Assembly (NCBI GenBank): GCA_035622275.1
Contig: DASPVQ010000005.1
Location: 1 to 64,000, forward strand
DNA length: 64,000 bases
Source: Thermoplasmata archaeon
GTDB taxonomy: Archaea > Thermoplasmatota > Thermoplasmata > Lutacidiplasmatales > UBA184
Reading direction: 5' to 3'
This document shows, piece after piece, positions 34,620 through 43,092 of this stretch (position 1 is its first letter; every line of letters starts with the position of its first letter). The position numbers and the translations under genes were made by a program. The notes beneath the pieces are model-generated. The model searched no databases. It was not told the DNA's origin and worked only from the letters and a program-made list of their open reading frames with translations.

Positions 34620-36665
34620 GTGGCGCCGCCCGACGTCCCCGGCCCGTCGGACGTGGTCACGCTGGGAGAGATGCCGTTCTCGCTCGACGCCGGCGAGCTG
34701 CGGCGACGCGGGCTGGCCATCCTGCGGCGGGCGGACGAGGAGATCGAGGGCCTCGCCCACGATGAGTCGACGCCGACCGTCCGCTCGCTGCTCGTCCCGC
34801 TGAACGCCCTCCTCGTCCGAGTCATCGACGTCTCGCACCATGGCCAGCTGCTCTTCCAGGTCCATCCGGACGGGGAGACCCGAACCGCCGCACGCGAGAT
34901 CCTCGAGGCGGCGGACCGATTCTTCCACGCCTTCCAGCTCAGCGCTCCGCTCTACGCCCGGCTCCGGGCGATCGACCTCAGCCGCGCCGACGATCTCGTC
35001 CGGTTCGCCGTCGAGAAGACCCTGCGACGCATGCGGCGGGCCGGCGTCGAGAAGGATGCCACCACGCGCCAGCGCCTCCAGGAGCTGAACGAGGAGATCG
35101 ACCGCGTCGAGAACCAGTTCGGGGAGAACATCGCGCGCCTCGTGCGGTCGATCGAGATCACCTCCGCCGAGGACCTCGCCGGGGTTCCGGCGGACTACCT
35201 CGCCTCGCATCCGCCGGACGAGCGTGGTCGCATCCGCATCACCACGCGCTACCCCGACTTCTTCCCGGTGATGGCCTACGCGGACCGTGAGGACGTGCGC
35301 CGCCGCCTCCTCTTCGAGTTCATGAACCGGGCGTATCCCGAGAACGAGCCCGTCCTCGATCGACTCCTTCAGCTGCGCTACGATTTCTCCCGCGGCCTCG
35401 GCTACTCGAGCTACGCGGCGTTCGCGATCGAGGACAAGATGATGGGCACGCCCGAGGCGGCGCGGGCGTTCCTCGAACGGAGCGCCGGCCTGCTCAGCGG
35501 GCCGGCCCGCGAGGTTCTCGCCCGGTACCTCCAGCGCCGTCGGCGCGACGATCCCGCCGCGAGCCGTCTCGAGCCCTGGGACGGCGCGTTCTTCGGTCCG
35601 GGCTACTACGACGAGAAGGTCCGCGCCGAGGAGTTCGGGGTGGACCTGCGGGTCGTGCGGAAGTACCTGGCCTATGGCCCGGTCCGCGACGGCCTCTTCG
35701 CCCTCTGCCAGGAGCTCTTCGGCCTCGAGTTTCGCCGTGCGCGCGAGGCCGAGGTCTGGCACCCGTCGGTCGAGGCCTACGACGTGCGACAGCGCGGCGT
35801 CCCGCTCGGGCGCGCCTACCTCGACATGGTGCCACGCCCGGGCAAGTTCTCGCACGCCGCCTGCTTCGGGGTCCGCGAAGGTGTCGCGGGCATCCAGCTC
35901 CCCCAGGCCGCGCTCATCTGCAACTTCGTCGACGCGGCCGAGTCGATCGAACGGGCCCGGATGGAGTACCAGCAGGTCGTGACCTTCTTTCACGAGTTCG
36001 GCCACCTCGTGCACGACCTGCTCTCCGGTCGAAATCGCTGGGTCTACCACCGGGCGTCCGAGCTGGAGTGGGACTTCATCGAGGCCCCGTCGCAGCTGTT
36101 CGAGGAGTGGGCCCGGGACCCCGACACGCTCGCCCGATTCGCGCGCGACCCCGACACGGGCGCCACGATCCCGACGGAGCTGGTCGAGCGACTGGTCGGC
36201 TCCCTCGCGCTCGGTCGGTCGATCTTCTGGATCCGCCAGGTCGCGCTCGCGGCGGTGTCGCTGGAGTTGTACGACCATCCCCCCGACGGCCGCAGCGTCC
36301 CGGCGGCCGCGCGCGCGGCGTTCGGGCGCTACGCGCTCCTGGAACTCCCGGCGGACTACCACTTCGAGACGGCGTTCGGCCACCTCACCGGTTACTCCGC
36401 CTTCTACTACACCTACGCCTGGTCGCTCGCGATCGCCCGGGACCTGTTGAGCCCATTCCTCGAGCGGAAAGCGCTCACCGACCCCGCGCTCGCCGAGCGA
36501 TACGCACGCGAGATCCTCGCCCCCGGCAGCGAGCGACCGGCCGCCGAGCTCGTGCGGTCGTACCTGGGCCGCGACTTCACGTTCGAGGCGTTCGAGCGGT
36601 GGCTGGGGGCGGTCCCGAGGGCGCCGGGCGCACCGGCCCACGCCGAGACTAGGCCTGGATCGTGA
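34620..36665 (+). CDS. M3 family (thimet oligopeptidase-like) zinc metallopeptidase
   Basis: This 681-residue cytoplasmic oligopeptidase degrades short peptides. The zinc motif is HEFGH at 458-462 in VVTFFHEFGHLVHDLLSG, with the third ligand Glu in FIEAPSQLFEEW about 28 residues on. Substrate-site residues near the C-terminus (FGHLTGYSAFYYTYAWSLAIARDL) match M3A enzymes. The GTG start follows the GNAT gene by 32 bp. The last 17 bp overlap the convergent ssDNA-binding protein gene. Confidence 0.92.
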   Translation: MAPPDVPGPSDVVTLGEMPFSLDAGELRRRGLAILRRADEEIEGLAHDESTPTVRSLLVPLNALLVRVIDVSHHGQLLFQVHPDGETRTAAREILEAADRFFHAFQLSAPLYARLRAIDLSRADDLVRFAVEKTLRRMRRAGVEKDATTRQRLQELNEEIDRVENQFGENIARLVRSIEITSAEDLAGVPADYLASHPPDERGRIRITTRYPDFFPVMAYADREDVRRRLLFEFMNRAYPENEPVLDRLLQLRYDFSRGLGYSSYAAFAIEDKMMGTPEAARAFLERSAGLLSGPAREVLARYLQRRRRDDPAASRLEPWDGAFFGPGYYDEKVRAEEFGVDLRVVRKYLAYGPVRDGLFALCQELFGLEFRRAREAEVWHPSVEAYDVRQRGVPLGRAYLDMVPRPGKFSHAACFGVREGVAGIQLPQAALICNFVDAAESIERARMEYQQVVTFFHEFGHLVHDLLSGRNRWVYHRASELEWDFIEAPSQLFEEWARDPDTLARFARDPDTGATIPTELVERLVGSLALGRSIFWIRQVALAAVSLELYDHPPDGRSVPAAARAAFGRYALLELPADYHFETAFGHLTGYSAFYYTYAWSLAIARDLLSPFLERKALTDPALAERYAREILAPGSERPAAELVRSYLGRDFTFEAFERWLGAVPRAPGAPAHAETRPGS

Positions 36666-36936
36666 TCTTGCCGGAGCGGCCCGTCGAGATCTGCAGCTTC
36701 CCGCGGAAGTCCTTCACCCAGCCGTCCGTGATCCGGATCGACTGACCGACGCTGTAGCGCGCGATGTCCTCGCCCCACAGGGTGAGGGTGATCGTCCCGG
36801 TCTCGTCCTGCAGCGTCGCGTCGGCGACCTGCGCGGGACCGCGGGCGGTCGTGACGTTGCGGACCGCGCTGATGGCGGTGATCTTCGCGTCGATCGTCGC
36901 GTTCTGGTTCGGTTTCAGGCTGGCGATGCCGGCCAT
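36649..36936 (-). CDS. ssb: OB-fold single-stranded DNA-binding protein (RPA/SSB-like)
   Basis: A 95-residue single OB-fold: ATIDAKITAISAVRNVTTARGPAQVADATLQDETGTITLTLWGEDIARYSVGQSIRITDGWVKDF is the typical archaeal OB domain with an aromatic Trp in strand 3. It lacks the acidic tail of larger SSBs. Related short proteins bind ssDNA in replication and repair. ATG start with a TATA box 27 nt upstream. Confidence 0.85.
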   Translation of the reverse strand: MAGIASLKPNQNATIDAKITAISAVRNVTTARGPAQVADATLQDETGTITLTLWGEDIARYSVGQSIRITDGWVKDFRGKLQISTGRSGKITIQA

Positions 36937-36959
36937 GGCGGCGGGGCAAGAGCGTTCGG

Positions 36960-36968
36960 CATTAAACG
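36960..36968 (-). promoter_or_regulatory. TATA box for ssb
   Basis: CGTTTAATG on the minus strand lies about 27 nt before the ssb ATG, indicating a leaderless transcript. Confidence 0.6.
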
Positions 36969-36987
36969 CTCTAGGTCGCGGCCGGAA

Positions 36988-37695
36988 CTAGCTTCCGGGC
37001 CCGGCGGGGTCCGGCAGCTCCTCCTCCTGCTCGAGGTCGAGGAGGTGGCCGAGCTTGCGCTGCTTGGTGGCCATGTACGCCCGGTCGTACGGGTTCGGCG
37101 GGACGATGACCGGGATCCGGCCGACGATCCTCACCCCGTGCGACTCTAGGTCAGCGACCTTGTTCGGGTTGTTCGTCATGACCCGGATCGACCGCACCTT
37201 CAGCGTCGCCAGCATGTGCGCGGCGATCTCGTAGTCCCGCTCGTCCGCCCGAAACCCGAGGATCTCGTTGGCCTGCACCGTATCGTAGCCGGCGTCCTGG
37301 AGCTGGTAGGCGCGGATCTTGTTCACGAAGCCGATGCCGCGGCCCTCCTGCCGGAGGTACAGGACGATCCCCCGCTCCATCTGGCCGATCCGGGTGAGGG
37401 ACTCGAGCAGCTGATCGCGGCAGTCGCAGCGCAGGGACCCGACGGCGTCGCCCGTCAGGCACTCGGAGTGGATGCGGACCGGCACCCCCTCGGCTCCGAT
37501 CACGTTGCCGTGGATGAACGCCGCGTGCTCCTTCTTGTCGTAGGAGTTCCAGAACGCGGCCACCTGATAGTCGCCGAATCGCGTCGGCAGGTCCGCGATC
37601 GCGAGTACCTTGACGCAGATCTCCGGCGCGTCCGGACAGACGTGGGTCTCGTTCTCCTTGAGGAGCGTGTCCACCTCGGTGCGAGGGATCCCCAT
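36988..37695 (-). CDS. ribA: GTP cyclohydrolase II, bacterial RibA type
   Basis: This 235-residue enzyme opens GTP to 2,5-diamino-6-ribosylamino-4(3H)-pyrimidinone phosphate, the first step of riboflavin synthesis. The zinc ligands are Cys79, Cys90 and Cys92 in SECLTGDAVGSLRCDCRDQ, and the catalytic region is RQEGRGIGFVNKIRAYQLQDAG. Most archaea use the unrelated GCH III (ArfA), so the bacterial-type enzyme suggests lateral transfer. ATG 37695 fits both the family N-terminus and a TATA box at 37719; a longer frame upstream is a shadow. Confidence 0.92.
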   Translation of the reverse strand: MGIPRTEVDTLLKENETHVCPDAPEICVKVLAIADLPTRFGDYQVAAFWNSYDKKEHAAFIHGNVIGAEGVPVRIHSECLTGDAVGSLRCDCRDQLLESLTRIGQMERGIVLYLRQEGRGIGFVNKIRAYQLQDAGYDTVQANEILGFRADERDYEIAAHMLATLKVRSIRVMTNNPNKVADLESHGVRIVGRIPVIVPPNPYDRAYMATKQRKLGHLLDLEQEEELPDPAGPGS

Positions 37696-37718
37696 CGCCC
37701 GGTGGGAGCCGGAACCCC

Positions 37719-37727
37719 GATTAAAGG
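37719..37727 (-). promoter_or_regulatory. TATA box for ribA
   Basis: CCTTTAATC on the minus strand is centred 28 nt before the ribA ATG, implying a leaderless mRNA. Confidence 0.6.
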
Positions 37728-37817
37728 CGACGGTTGCCTCTCGGTGAGCGAACGGGGCGCTGGGCGCGGCGAACCGTTTTGGCGCCCCGGGGCCTGGGCG
37801 CCCCGAGGCGGGTGACG

Positions 37818-37955
37818 ATGGCCGAGACGTGGGACCGGGTCCCGTGCTCCGGGTGCGGCGCATCGATCTCCGTGCCGCCGGACTGGCGCCTCGTGGAGTG
37901 CCCGAGTTGCGGCGCCATCGTGACGCGGATGGCGTCGGACCCGCGCTACGACTGA
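37818..37955 (+). CDS. Small zinc-ribbon protein, 45 residues
   Basis: ATG 37818 starts MAETWDRVPCSGCGASI, followed by a second CPSC pair near residue 28, making a single zinc ribbon. It is the size of several archaeal one-domain zinc ribbons of unknown role. It overlaps the convergent acetyltransferase by 10 bp. Confidence 0.65.
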   Translation: MAETWDRVPCSGCGASISVPPDWRLVECPSCGAIVTRMASDPRYD

Positions 37956-38515
37956 CGGCGCTCGGCCATCGGGGCCGGTCCGATCGCGGAGAGTCGGAGC
38001 TCGAGCAGGGCGACATCGATCCGTCGCCCGAACTTCAGGCCCACTTCGTGCATGACCCCCACGACGCGAAAGCCCCGCGACGCGTGGAGTCGATGGCTCG
38101 CGGGATTGCTGTCGGCGATCCGGGCGAGCAGCATGTGGAACGGCACCGAGCGGGCGTGGACGATCAACCCGTCCAGGAGAGCCGTCCCCACCCCCGCGCC
38201 GCGGTGGCCTTGGCCGACGTACTCGGAGACCTCGGCGGTCTCGGCGTAGGCGCGGCGATCCGACCACGGGCTCAGGGAGGCCCAGCCGACGACGCGGGCC
38301 GCGGCCACGGCGACCAGGACGACGTAGGGAGCGTGGTGCTCGGCGAGCCACTCGCGCTGGGCCGCCAGGGACCGGGCCTCGGTGTCGAAGGTCGCCGTCG
38401 TGGTGACGACCGCGTCGTTGTAAATCGCCGCGATCGCCTCGGCATCGGCGTCGACCGCCGGCCGTAGCGTCGCGACCGGACCCGAGCTCGGGTGCGGCGT
38501 CGGAACGGAAGGCAT
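37946..38515 (-). CDS. GNAT acetyltransferase, phosphinothricin-acetyltransferase-like
   Basis: 189 residues starting at the Met of MPSVPTPHPS. The layout matches Pat/MddA-type enzymes: LRPAVDADAEAIAAIYNDAVVTTTATFDTEARS at the N-terminus, then WASLSPWSDRRAYAETAEVSEYVGQGHRGAGVGTALLDGLIVHA with the acetyl-CoA loop QGHRGAGVG, and SNPASHRLHASRGFRVVGVMHEVGLKFGR. Such enzymes acetylate methionine sulfone/sulfoximine and similar amines. The longer upstream frame is a shadow. Confidence 0.86.
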   Translation of the reverse strand: MPSVPTPHPSSGPVATLRPAVDADAEAIAAIYNDAVVTTTATFDTEARSLAAQREWLAEHHAPYVVLVAVAAARVVGWASLSPWSDRRAYAETAEVSEYVGQGHRGAGVGTALLDGLIVHARSVPFHMLLARIADSNPASHRLHASRGFRVVGVMHEVGLKFGRRIDVALLELRLSAIGPAPMAERRQS

Positions 38516-38661
38516 CGGCGTGCCTCCCGGCCCCGGAGCGCGGGGGGCCGTAAGGATGGCGGGCGGCGGGCGGTCTCCCAAAGACCTTAGGGATGCGACG
38601 CCCTCGGGAGGGGGCGCACGCGGCCCCCGGGGGTCGGGACCGCGGTCGATCGGGGGACGCG

Positions 38662-38898
38662 ATGCCGTACGTCGAGTACGACGAGGTCGAGGCGATCTGC
38701 TCGGACTGCGGCCGGATCTTCCGGTCCGAGGAAGCGCTCTCCGCCCACCGGGAGGAAGCGCACGCGGGGCTCGAGGCCTCGCCACGGCCGGCTCGACCGG
38801 TGGCCGCGGCCGTCGGGGTTCGCTGCCCGGTCTGCGGGCGAGGGTTCGACTCGGCGACGACTCTGCGGGCGCACCGGGCGCGGGCCCACGCTCGCTGA
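38662..38898 (+). CDS. C2H2-type zinc-finger protein
   Basis: 78 residues with two C2H2 fingers: CSDCGRIFRSEEALSAHREEAH (about 13-34) and CPVCGRGFDSATTLRAHRARAH (about 54-75). The arrangement is the same as in the gene at 30528, so the two are paralogous small regulators or adaptors. ATG 38662. Confidence 0.78.
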   Translation: MPYVEYDEVEAICSDCGRIFRSEEALSAHREEAHAGLEASPRPARPVAAAVGVRCPVCGRGFDSATTLRAHRARAHAR

Positions 38899-38981
38899 AG
38901 GACGCGCCCGGCCGCCGCGGAGCGCAACGCTATCCCAATCCTCGCTTGTCGCGTCCCGGGCGCGCGTCGGGGGTCGGGAAG

Positions 38982-39527
38982 ATGGTCGAGATCGATTGGC
39001 CGAGCGTCACGCTGTTGACCGCCTTCAGCACCTGGGCGCTCGCGACGGGCACGCTGCTCTTCCTCTACCTGCAGACGCGGCAGGCGGCCGTGCTCAACTC
39101 GGCGAACGCCGTGCTGAACCTGCGCGACAAGTTCGACTCGACCCGCATGCGCGCGGTCCGACGCCACATCTCCGAGCGGCTGCTGAAGCAGGCCCACGGC
39201 GACATCGCGAGCATCGAGGTCGTGACCTTCTTCGAGCTGATCGGCACGCTCACCCACCGCAAGATTCTCGACGAGGATCTGGTCTGGGAAGCGTTCGGCT
39301 CGTGGATCACCTCGTACTGGTGGAGCCTGCGCCATCCGGTCGACTGGGTCGCCCAGCTGCGCGGCGACCTCGGCGATCCGCTCGTCTTCCACGAGTTCGA
39401 GTGGCTCAACCACCGCGTGCTCGAGCTCGACCGCCGGGCGCTTTCGAAGGTGCACGCGCTCCCCGGTGACGCGGAGGAAGAGGCGCGTCGGATCCTCTCG
39501 CGCGAGTCGCTGCTCGAGTCGCTGTAG
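38982..39527 (+). CDS. DUF4760-like membrane-anchored protein
   Basis: This 181-residue protein has one N-terminal membrane helix (VTLLTAFSTWALATGTLLFLYLQ) followed by a helical cytoplasmic region. That region contains VLNLRDKFDSTRMRAVRRHISERLL and VVTFFELIGTLTHRKILDEDLVWEAFGSWI. It resembles DUF4760 and, more loosely, the soluble protein at 27665. The function is unknown. ATG 38982. Confidence 0.72.
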   Translation: MVEIDWPSVTLLTAFSTWALATGTLLFLYLQTRQAAVLNSANAVLNLRDKFDSTRMRAVRRHISERLLKQAHGDIASIEVVTFFELIGTLTHRKILDEDLVWEAFGSWITSYWWSLRHPVDWVAQLRGDLGDPLVFHEFEWLNHRVLELDRRALSKVHALPGDAEEEARRILSRESLLESL

Positions 39528-39569
39528 GCGCGGGCTAGCTTAACTCGCGGGGGCCGCTGGCCGACACCC

Positions 39570-40226
39570 GTGGCACCCTCCGATCCCAGCGCGCCGTGGC
39601 CGGCGTCGGCGCCCGACCTCGTCGGTCCGGTCTCGATTCTGAACTGGCCGGCCGCGGCGGCCGGGCGGGGGCGCCTTCGGCGGGCCCGAGCGCTCTCGCA
39701 CGTCGCGCTCGAGATCGACCTGCGGCACGAGCGGCTCGAAGAGCCGTCGATCCCGGTCCTCCGCCAGCTGGAGGCGCTGCTGCGCGAGCGCGAGGTCGTC
39801 GAGCACGGCGACCTGTTGCGCATCACCGCCGGGGCGCTGCACGCGTTCTCCTCGATCGGCTTCCACCACGTCGACCACTGGGAGATGACGCCGGGCGGCT
39901 GGCTACCACTGCCCGAGGCGACGCACGCGAGCCTCGTCGAGCCGGTCGGCCACCTTCTTCGAGCGCTGGCGAGCGACGCCTGGCGACCGCACGCGAGCGC
40001 GCGCGAGTTCGCGGTTCGACTGTCCGGCCCCCCGCGGATGCGCGCCGACCTGATCGTGCGCCGGGTCCACCGCGAGCGCGGCCACTCGATGTCGATCGAC
40101 CTCCGCGGGAGGATCGCGCCGGGCGAGGTGCTCGGGATCGTGCGGGCGATCCGGGAGCGCGTGCCCGTCCTCCGCTCGAGCGTCGTACGATACGCCTACG
40201 CCGGGCCCATCGTGCGCCGGCGGTGA
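39570..40226 (+). CDS. Hypothetical protein
   Basis: 218 residues, GTG start 39570, 42 bp after the previous gene. It has a mixed alpha/beta composition with strands LSHVALEIDLRHE and MRADLIVRRVHRERGHSMSIDLRGRI. The clear amphipathic pattern supports real coding. I do not recognise a family or catalytic motif. It may be co-transcribed with the DUF4760-like gene. Confidence 0.6.
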   Translation: MAPSDPSAPWPASAPDLVGPVSILNWPAAAAGRGRLRRARALSHVALEIDLRHERLEEPSIPVLRQLEALLREREVVEHGDLLRITAGALHAFSSIGFHHVDHWEMTPGGWLPLPEATHASLVEPVGHLLRALASDAWRPHASAREFAVRLSGPPRMRADLIVRRVHRERGHSMSIDLRGRIAPGEVLGIVRAIRERVPVLRSSVVRYAYAGPIVRRR

Positions 40227-40301
40227 GCGCCCGCCCGACCGGTGGGCCGCGATGCCTAGATAACCGAGGACCGATTGCCCTACGGTCGGAGCCCGCGCGC
40301 G

Positions 40302-41030
40302 ATGACGATGTCCCCGTCCATCCAGGTCCGCGTCATGGACGAGAAGGGCGTCGGGCGCATCCGCATCGCGGCCGCCTTTGGTTTCGCGGGGGCGTTCATC
40401 GCCGTCGTCGTCCCGATCCTCTTCCTCCTGCTGGTGACCGACTTCCCGGGAGGGTTCTTCACGCTGAACCCGCTCCTGGTCGATCTGACCAGCATCCTCG
40501 TGATCCTGGGCGCCGTCTTCCTGTTGCTCTCGCTGTTCTTCTACCGGCGCAGCTTCGCCGCGCTTCGAAAGGTCGATGGCAAGTTCGTGGCCGCGTCGGT
40601 GCTGTGCATCATCGGGTCGATCGGCTTCCTGCTGATCCTGGTGACGGCGGCGCTCGTGGTCGGCGAATCCTCGAGCCTGCTCAACTGCGCGCACGGCCAG
40701 CCCACCAAGGCGCTGTCCTGTCTGGGGTCGGTCGCGCCGTTCGGTGCGGCGACCGCCGCGGTAGGGTTCCTGCTCGGCTGGCTCGGTGGCCTCGGGATCG
40801 TGCTCGGTCTGTTCCTGGCGGGCTCCCGCTTCCGGGCGGGCGCGATCACGGTCGCCGCGGTGGCCTACGCGCTCCTGTTGATCGTCCTCGCGCTTCCGTT
40901 CGTGGGGCTGCTCGTCACGGTGCCCGGGATCGCGCTGTTGATCATCGCGGCGCCGATCCTCGGGCTCGTCGCGCCGGCGGCGGCCCTCGTGGGCAGCCGG
41001 CGCATCCACCACGTCCTGAGTCCGCGCTGA
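40302..41030 (+). CDS. Multi-pass membrane protein (DUF973-like layout)
   Basis: 242 residues with about six membrane helices and two cysteines in a loop (NCAHGQPTKALSCLG) that could form an external disulfide. The repeating small-residue helices resemble archaeal DUF973-type proteins, but the assignment is weak. ATG 40302 lies after a CCTAGATAACC box. The convergent GyrI-like gene ends 8 bp downstream. Confidence 0.65.
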   Translation: MTMSPSIQVRVMDEKGVGRIRIAAAFGFAGAFIAVVVPILFLLLVTDFPGGFFTLNPLLVDLTSILVILGAVFLLLSLFFYRRSFAALRKVDGKFVAASVLCIIGSIGFLLILVTAALVVGESSSLLNCAHGQPTKALSCLGSVAPFGAATAAVGFLLGWLGGLGIVLGLFLAGSRFRAGAITVAAVAYALLLIVLALPFVGLLVTVPGIALLIIAAPILGLVAPAAALVGSRRIHHVLSPR

Positions 41031-41037
41031 GCGTCCG

Positions 41038-41490
41038 CTACTTGCGGACCACGACCTGCACGTCGGTCCGGGCCCAGGCGGCCGGGTGGCGCCAGGGGTC
41101 GGCGCGGTAGACCTCTCGGTACGTCCCGACGGCGCGGATCGTCTTGTCCTTGCGTCGCCAGCGCAGCCAGTCGGTGATCCCGTGGTAGACGACCGCCGGC
41201 GAGACCCGCCGCGGGTCGAAGACGACGCTCGCCACGGTGGCCGCCGGGTAGTGCCGGACGCGGACCGACCCCTCGGAGCGAGCGGTGCCGCGGATCTCGA
41301 GCGCGACCTCCCAGGTGCGATGCGCCGGCTCGCGAAAGATCCACTGGCCCGTGCGCAGCCGGTGCGAATGCGCCCAGGCGACCAGGCGGCCGAACTGCGC
41401 GCGGATCCGCCGCTCGCTCCAAGGACCTTTCCACTTTAGCGCCGCGACGCGCATGGCGCGGGTTCGCTTCAGCCGGAACTCGACGACCAC
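41038..41490 (-). CDS. GyrI-like small-molecule-binding domain protein
   Basis: This 150-residue protein begins VVEFRLKRTRAMRVAALKWKGPWSERRI, the usual opening of GyrI-like/AraC effector-binding domains, and ends YREVYRADPWRHPAAWARTDVQVVV. Such stand-alone domains bind or hydrolyse small aromatic molecules. GTG 41490 is used. ATG at 41454 would remove the first strand. Confidence 0.75.
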   Translation of the reverse strand: MVVEFRLKRTRAMRVAALKWKGPWSERRIRAQFGRLVAWAHSHRLRTGQWIFREPAHRTWEVALEIRGTARSEGSVRVRHYPAATVASVVFDPRRVSPAVVYHGITDWLRWRRKDKTIRAVGTYREVYRADPWRHPAAWARTDVQVVVRK

Positions 41491-41578
41491 GAGCCCTCCC
41501 CGTGGACCCGAGGCACCGCGGGTTCTTATCCGCCGCGCCGGGACCCGACCGGGATCTCCGGCGCCGGCGGGAAGGGGT

Positions 41579-42547
41579 TCACTCCGGGGCGGGCACCGCC
41601 TCGGGGGCCTCCTGCAGCGGCACGCTCGTCGCGTAGGCGGTGCCGCGACGGCGGTAGCCGATCGTGACGTCCGCCCCGACCGGGAAGTTCGATAGCGCGC
41701 CCACCAGATCGCGAACGCTCCGGACCTCGGAGGGTCCGACGCGGGTCACGACGTCCCCGGCCTTGAGGCCCGCCCGATGGGCCGGCGAGCGCGGGACGAC
41801 CTCGCCGATGAGGAGCCCCGAGTTCGGCTCCAGACCGTAGCGCGTGGCGACGTCGGCCCGCAGCTCCGCGACCGTCACGCCCATCCACGGCCGCACGACG
41901 CGACCCTTGGAACGCAGCTCGTCCGCGATGCGGCTGACGGCGTGGATCGGGATCGCGAAGCCGACCCCCTGCGCGAACGGGATCATCGCGGTGTTCACGC
42001 CGACGACCGAGCCCGAGAGGTCGACGAGCGGACCGCCGCTGTTGCCCGGGTTGATCGCGGCATCGGTCTGGATGAGGCCTTCGAAGACGAAGTCCGAGCC
42101 TGGGAGCGGCCGGCCCAGCGCGCTCACGACCCCCGAGGAGACCGTGGGACCGCCCGGGAGGCCGAGAGCGTTGCCGATCGCAAGCACGATCTGGCCGACC
42201 CGCAGCTCCTCGGACCGGCCGAGGGCCGCCGACCGGAGCCCCTGGGCATCGACCTTGACCAGCGCGAGATCCGTGACGGCGTCGCCGCCGACGACCTCGC
42301 CGGAGAGCTCCTGACCGTCCGAGAGGCGCACCTGGAGGCGGGCGGCCCCGTCGACGACGTGCTGGTTCGTCACGAGGTACCCGCTCGGGTCGATCACCAC
42401 CGCCGTCGCCTGGGCTTGGGCCCCGAACGGGGCTCCCCAACGGCTGCGGCGCGCGAGTCGGAGGCTCTCGACCGAGGCGACGGCCGGGCCGATCGCGTCG
42501 ACCGCCGAGATGATCCGGCCCTCGAGCTCCGTCGCGGCGAGCGGCAT
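41579..42547 (-). CDS. HtrA/DegP-type serine protease with one PDZ domain
   Basis: This 322-residue trypsin-fold protease has the catalytic triad His63 (TNQHVVD), Asp93 (VTDLALVKV) and Ser170 (INPGNSGGPL), followed by one PDZ domain (about 210-305, with the GLLIGEVVPRSPAHRAGLKAGDV loop). There is no signal peptide or membrane helix, so a cytoplasmic location is expected, unlike bacterial DegP. The ATG is preceded by AGGAGGT and by a perfect 12-bp hairpin. The upstream helical gene and a tiny Pro-rich frame form a probable operon with it. Confidence 0.9.
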   Translation of the reverse strand: MPLAATELEGRIISAVDAIGPAVASVESLRLARRSRWGAPFGAQAQATAVVIDPSGYLVTNQHVVDGAARLQVRLSDGQELSGEVVGGDAVTDLALVKVDAQGLRSAALGRSEELRVGQIVLAIGNALGLPGGPTVSSGVVSALGRPLPGSDFVFEGLIQTDAAINPGNSGGPLVDLSGSVVGVNTAMIPFAQGVGFAIPIHAVSRIADELRSKGRVVRPWMGVTVAELRADVATRYGLEPNSGLLIGEVVPRSPAHRAGLKAGDVVTRVGPSEVRSVRDLVGALSNFPVGADVTIGYRRRGTAYATSVPLQEAPEAVPAPE

Positions 42548-42554
42548 GGACCTC

Positions 42555-42659
42555 CTAGCCGACCGAGGGCCGTGGGCCCTCGGTCGCCCGCCCCGGATGC
42601 GGGCCGGCGGGCGGGGAGATCGGCAGCGGATCGAGCGGGAGCGGCAGCGGTACGTCCAT
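42555..42659 (-). CDS. Possible small Pro-rich ORF, 34 residues
   Basis: ATG 42659 begins 5 bases after the stop of the upstream gene, with a GGAG motif in place, and ends 7 bases before the htrA ATG. The product is strongly Pro-rich (MDVPLPLPLDPLPISPPAGP). It could be a real small protein. It could also be only a spacer that carries the hairpin ahead of htrA, since the hairpin lies inside its last third. Confidence 0.35.
   Translation of the reverse strand: MDVPLPLPLDPLPISPPAGPHPGRATEGPRPSVG
42560..42586 (-). promoter_or_regulatory. Perfect hairpin next to the htrA ribosome-binding site
   Basis: CGACCGAGGGCC (42560-42571) and GGCCCTCGGTCG (42575-42586) form a 12-bp perfect stem with a 3-nt loop. 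In the transcript it ends only a few nucleotides before the AGGAGGT of htrA. It might affect translation of htrA or act as an mRNA-processing site. Confidence 0.5.
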
Positions 42660-42664
42660 GTCGC

Positions 42665-42928
42665 TCACTCCTCGAGGAGCGCGTCGAGCTTGTGGAAGAG
42701 CTGCTCGAGCTCCTTTTCCTTCTGCCGGCCACCCTGCCAGCGCGCGTCAACGATCTCGACAAGCAGGTCGGCGACCTTCTCCATCCACGGACCCTCTCGG
42801 GCCTCGAACCGCTTCTTCACCTTCTCGCGCAACAGCTCGTTGTAGGCCCGGTAGGCCGACCAGACCCACGGACCGTAGCGGCCCCGTTCCTCGTCATCGC
42901 CCCAGTTCCGTCCCTCTCCGTGCGTCAT
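42665..42928 (-). CDS. Small helical protein upstream of htrA
   Basis: From ATG 42928 the product is 87 residues. It is mainly helical (SAYRAYNELLREKVKKRFEAREGPWMEKVADLLVEIVDA and KEKELEQLFHKLDALLEE) and could form a coiled coil or bind a partner. The upstream open frame lacks protein-like character. A GGAAGG ribosome-binding site precedes the ATG. No family is recognised. The operon position suggests a link to HtrA. Confidence 0.6.
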   Translation of the reverse strand: MTHGEGRNWGDDEERGRYGPWVWSAYRAYNELLREKVKKRFEAREGPWMEKVADLLVEIVDARWQGGRQKEKELEQLFHKLDALLEE

Positions 42929-43092
42929 CCGTTCCTTCCGCGAACCCAACGGTTCGGATCCACCTACGGACGGGAGGAGGATATTGACCGGGTCGCGACG
43001 CGACCGGTCACAGCCGCCGCGCTCACGACCGATCCGCGCGTGCGGAGCGAGGTGGCGACGGGGCAAGCGACGAGCTAAATCGACCTCCGCCG

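Noticed and set aside
34590-36641. A 683-codon minus-strand frame
   Set aside because: It mirrors the M3 peptidase gene exactly and is explained by the codon bias of the real gene.
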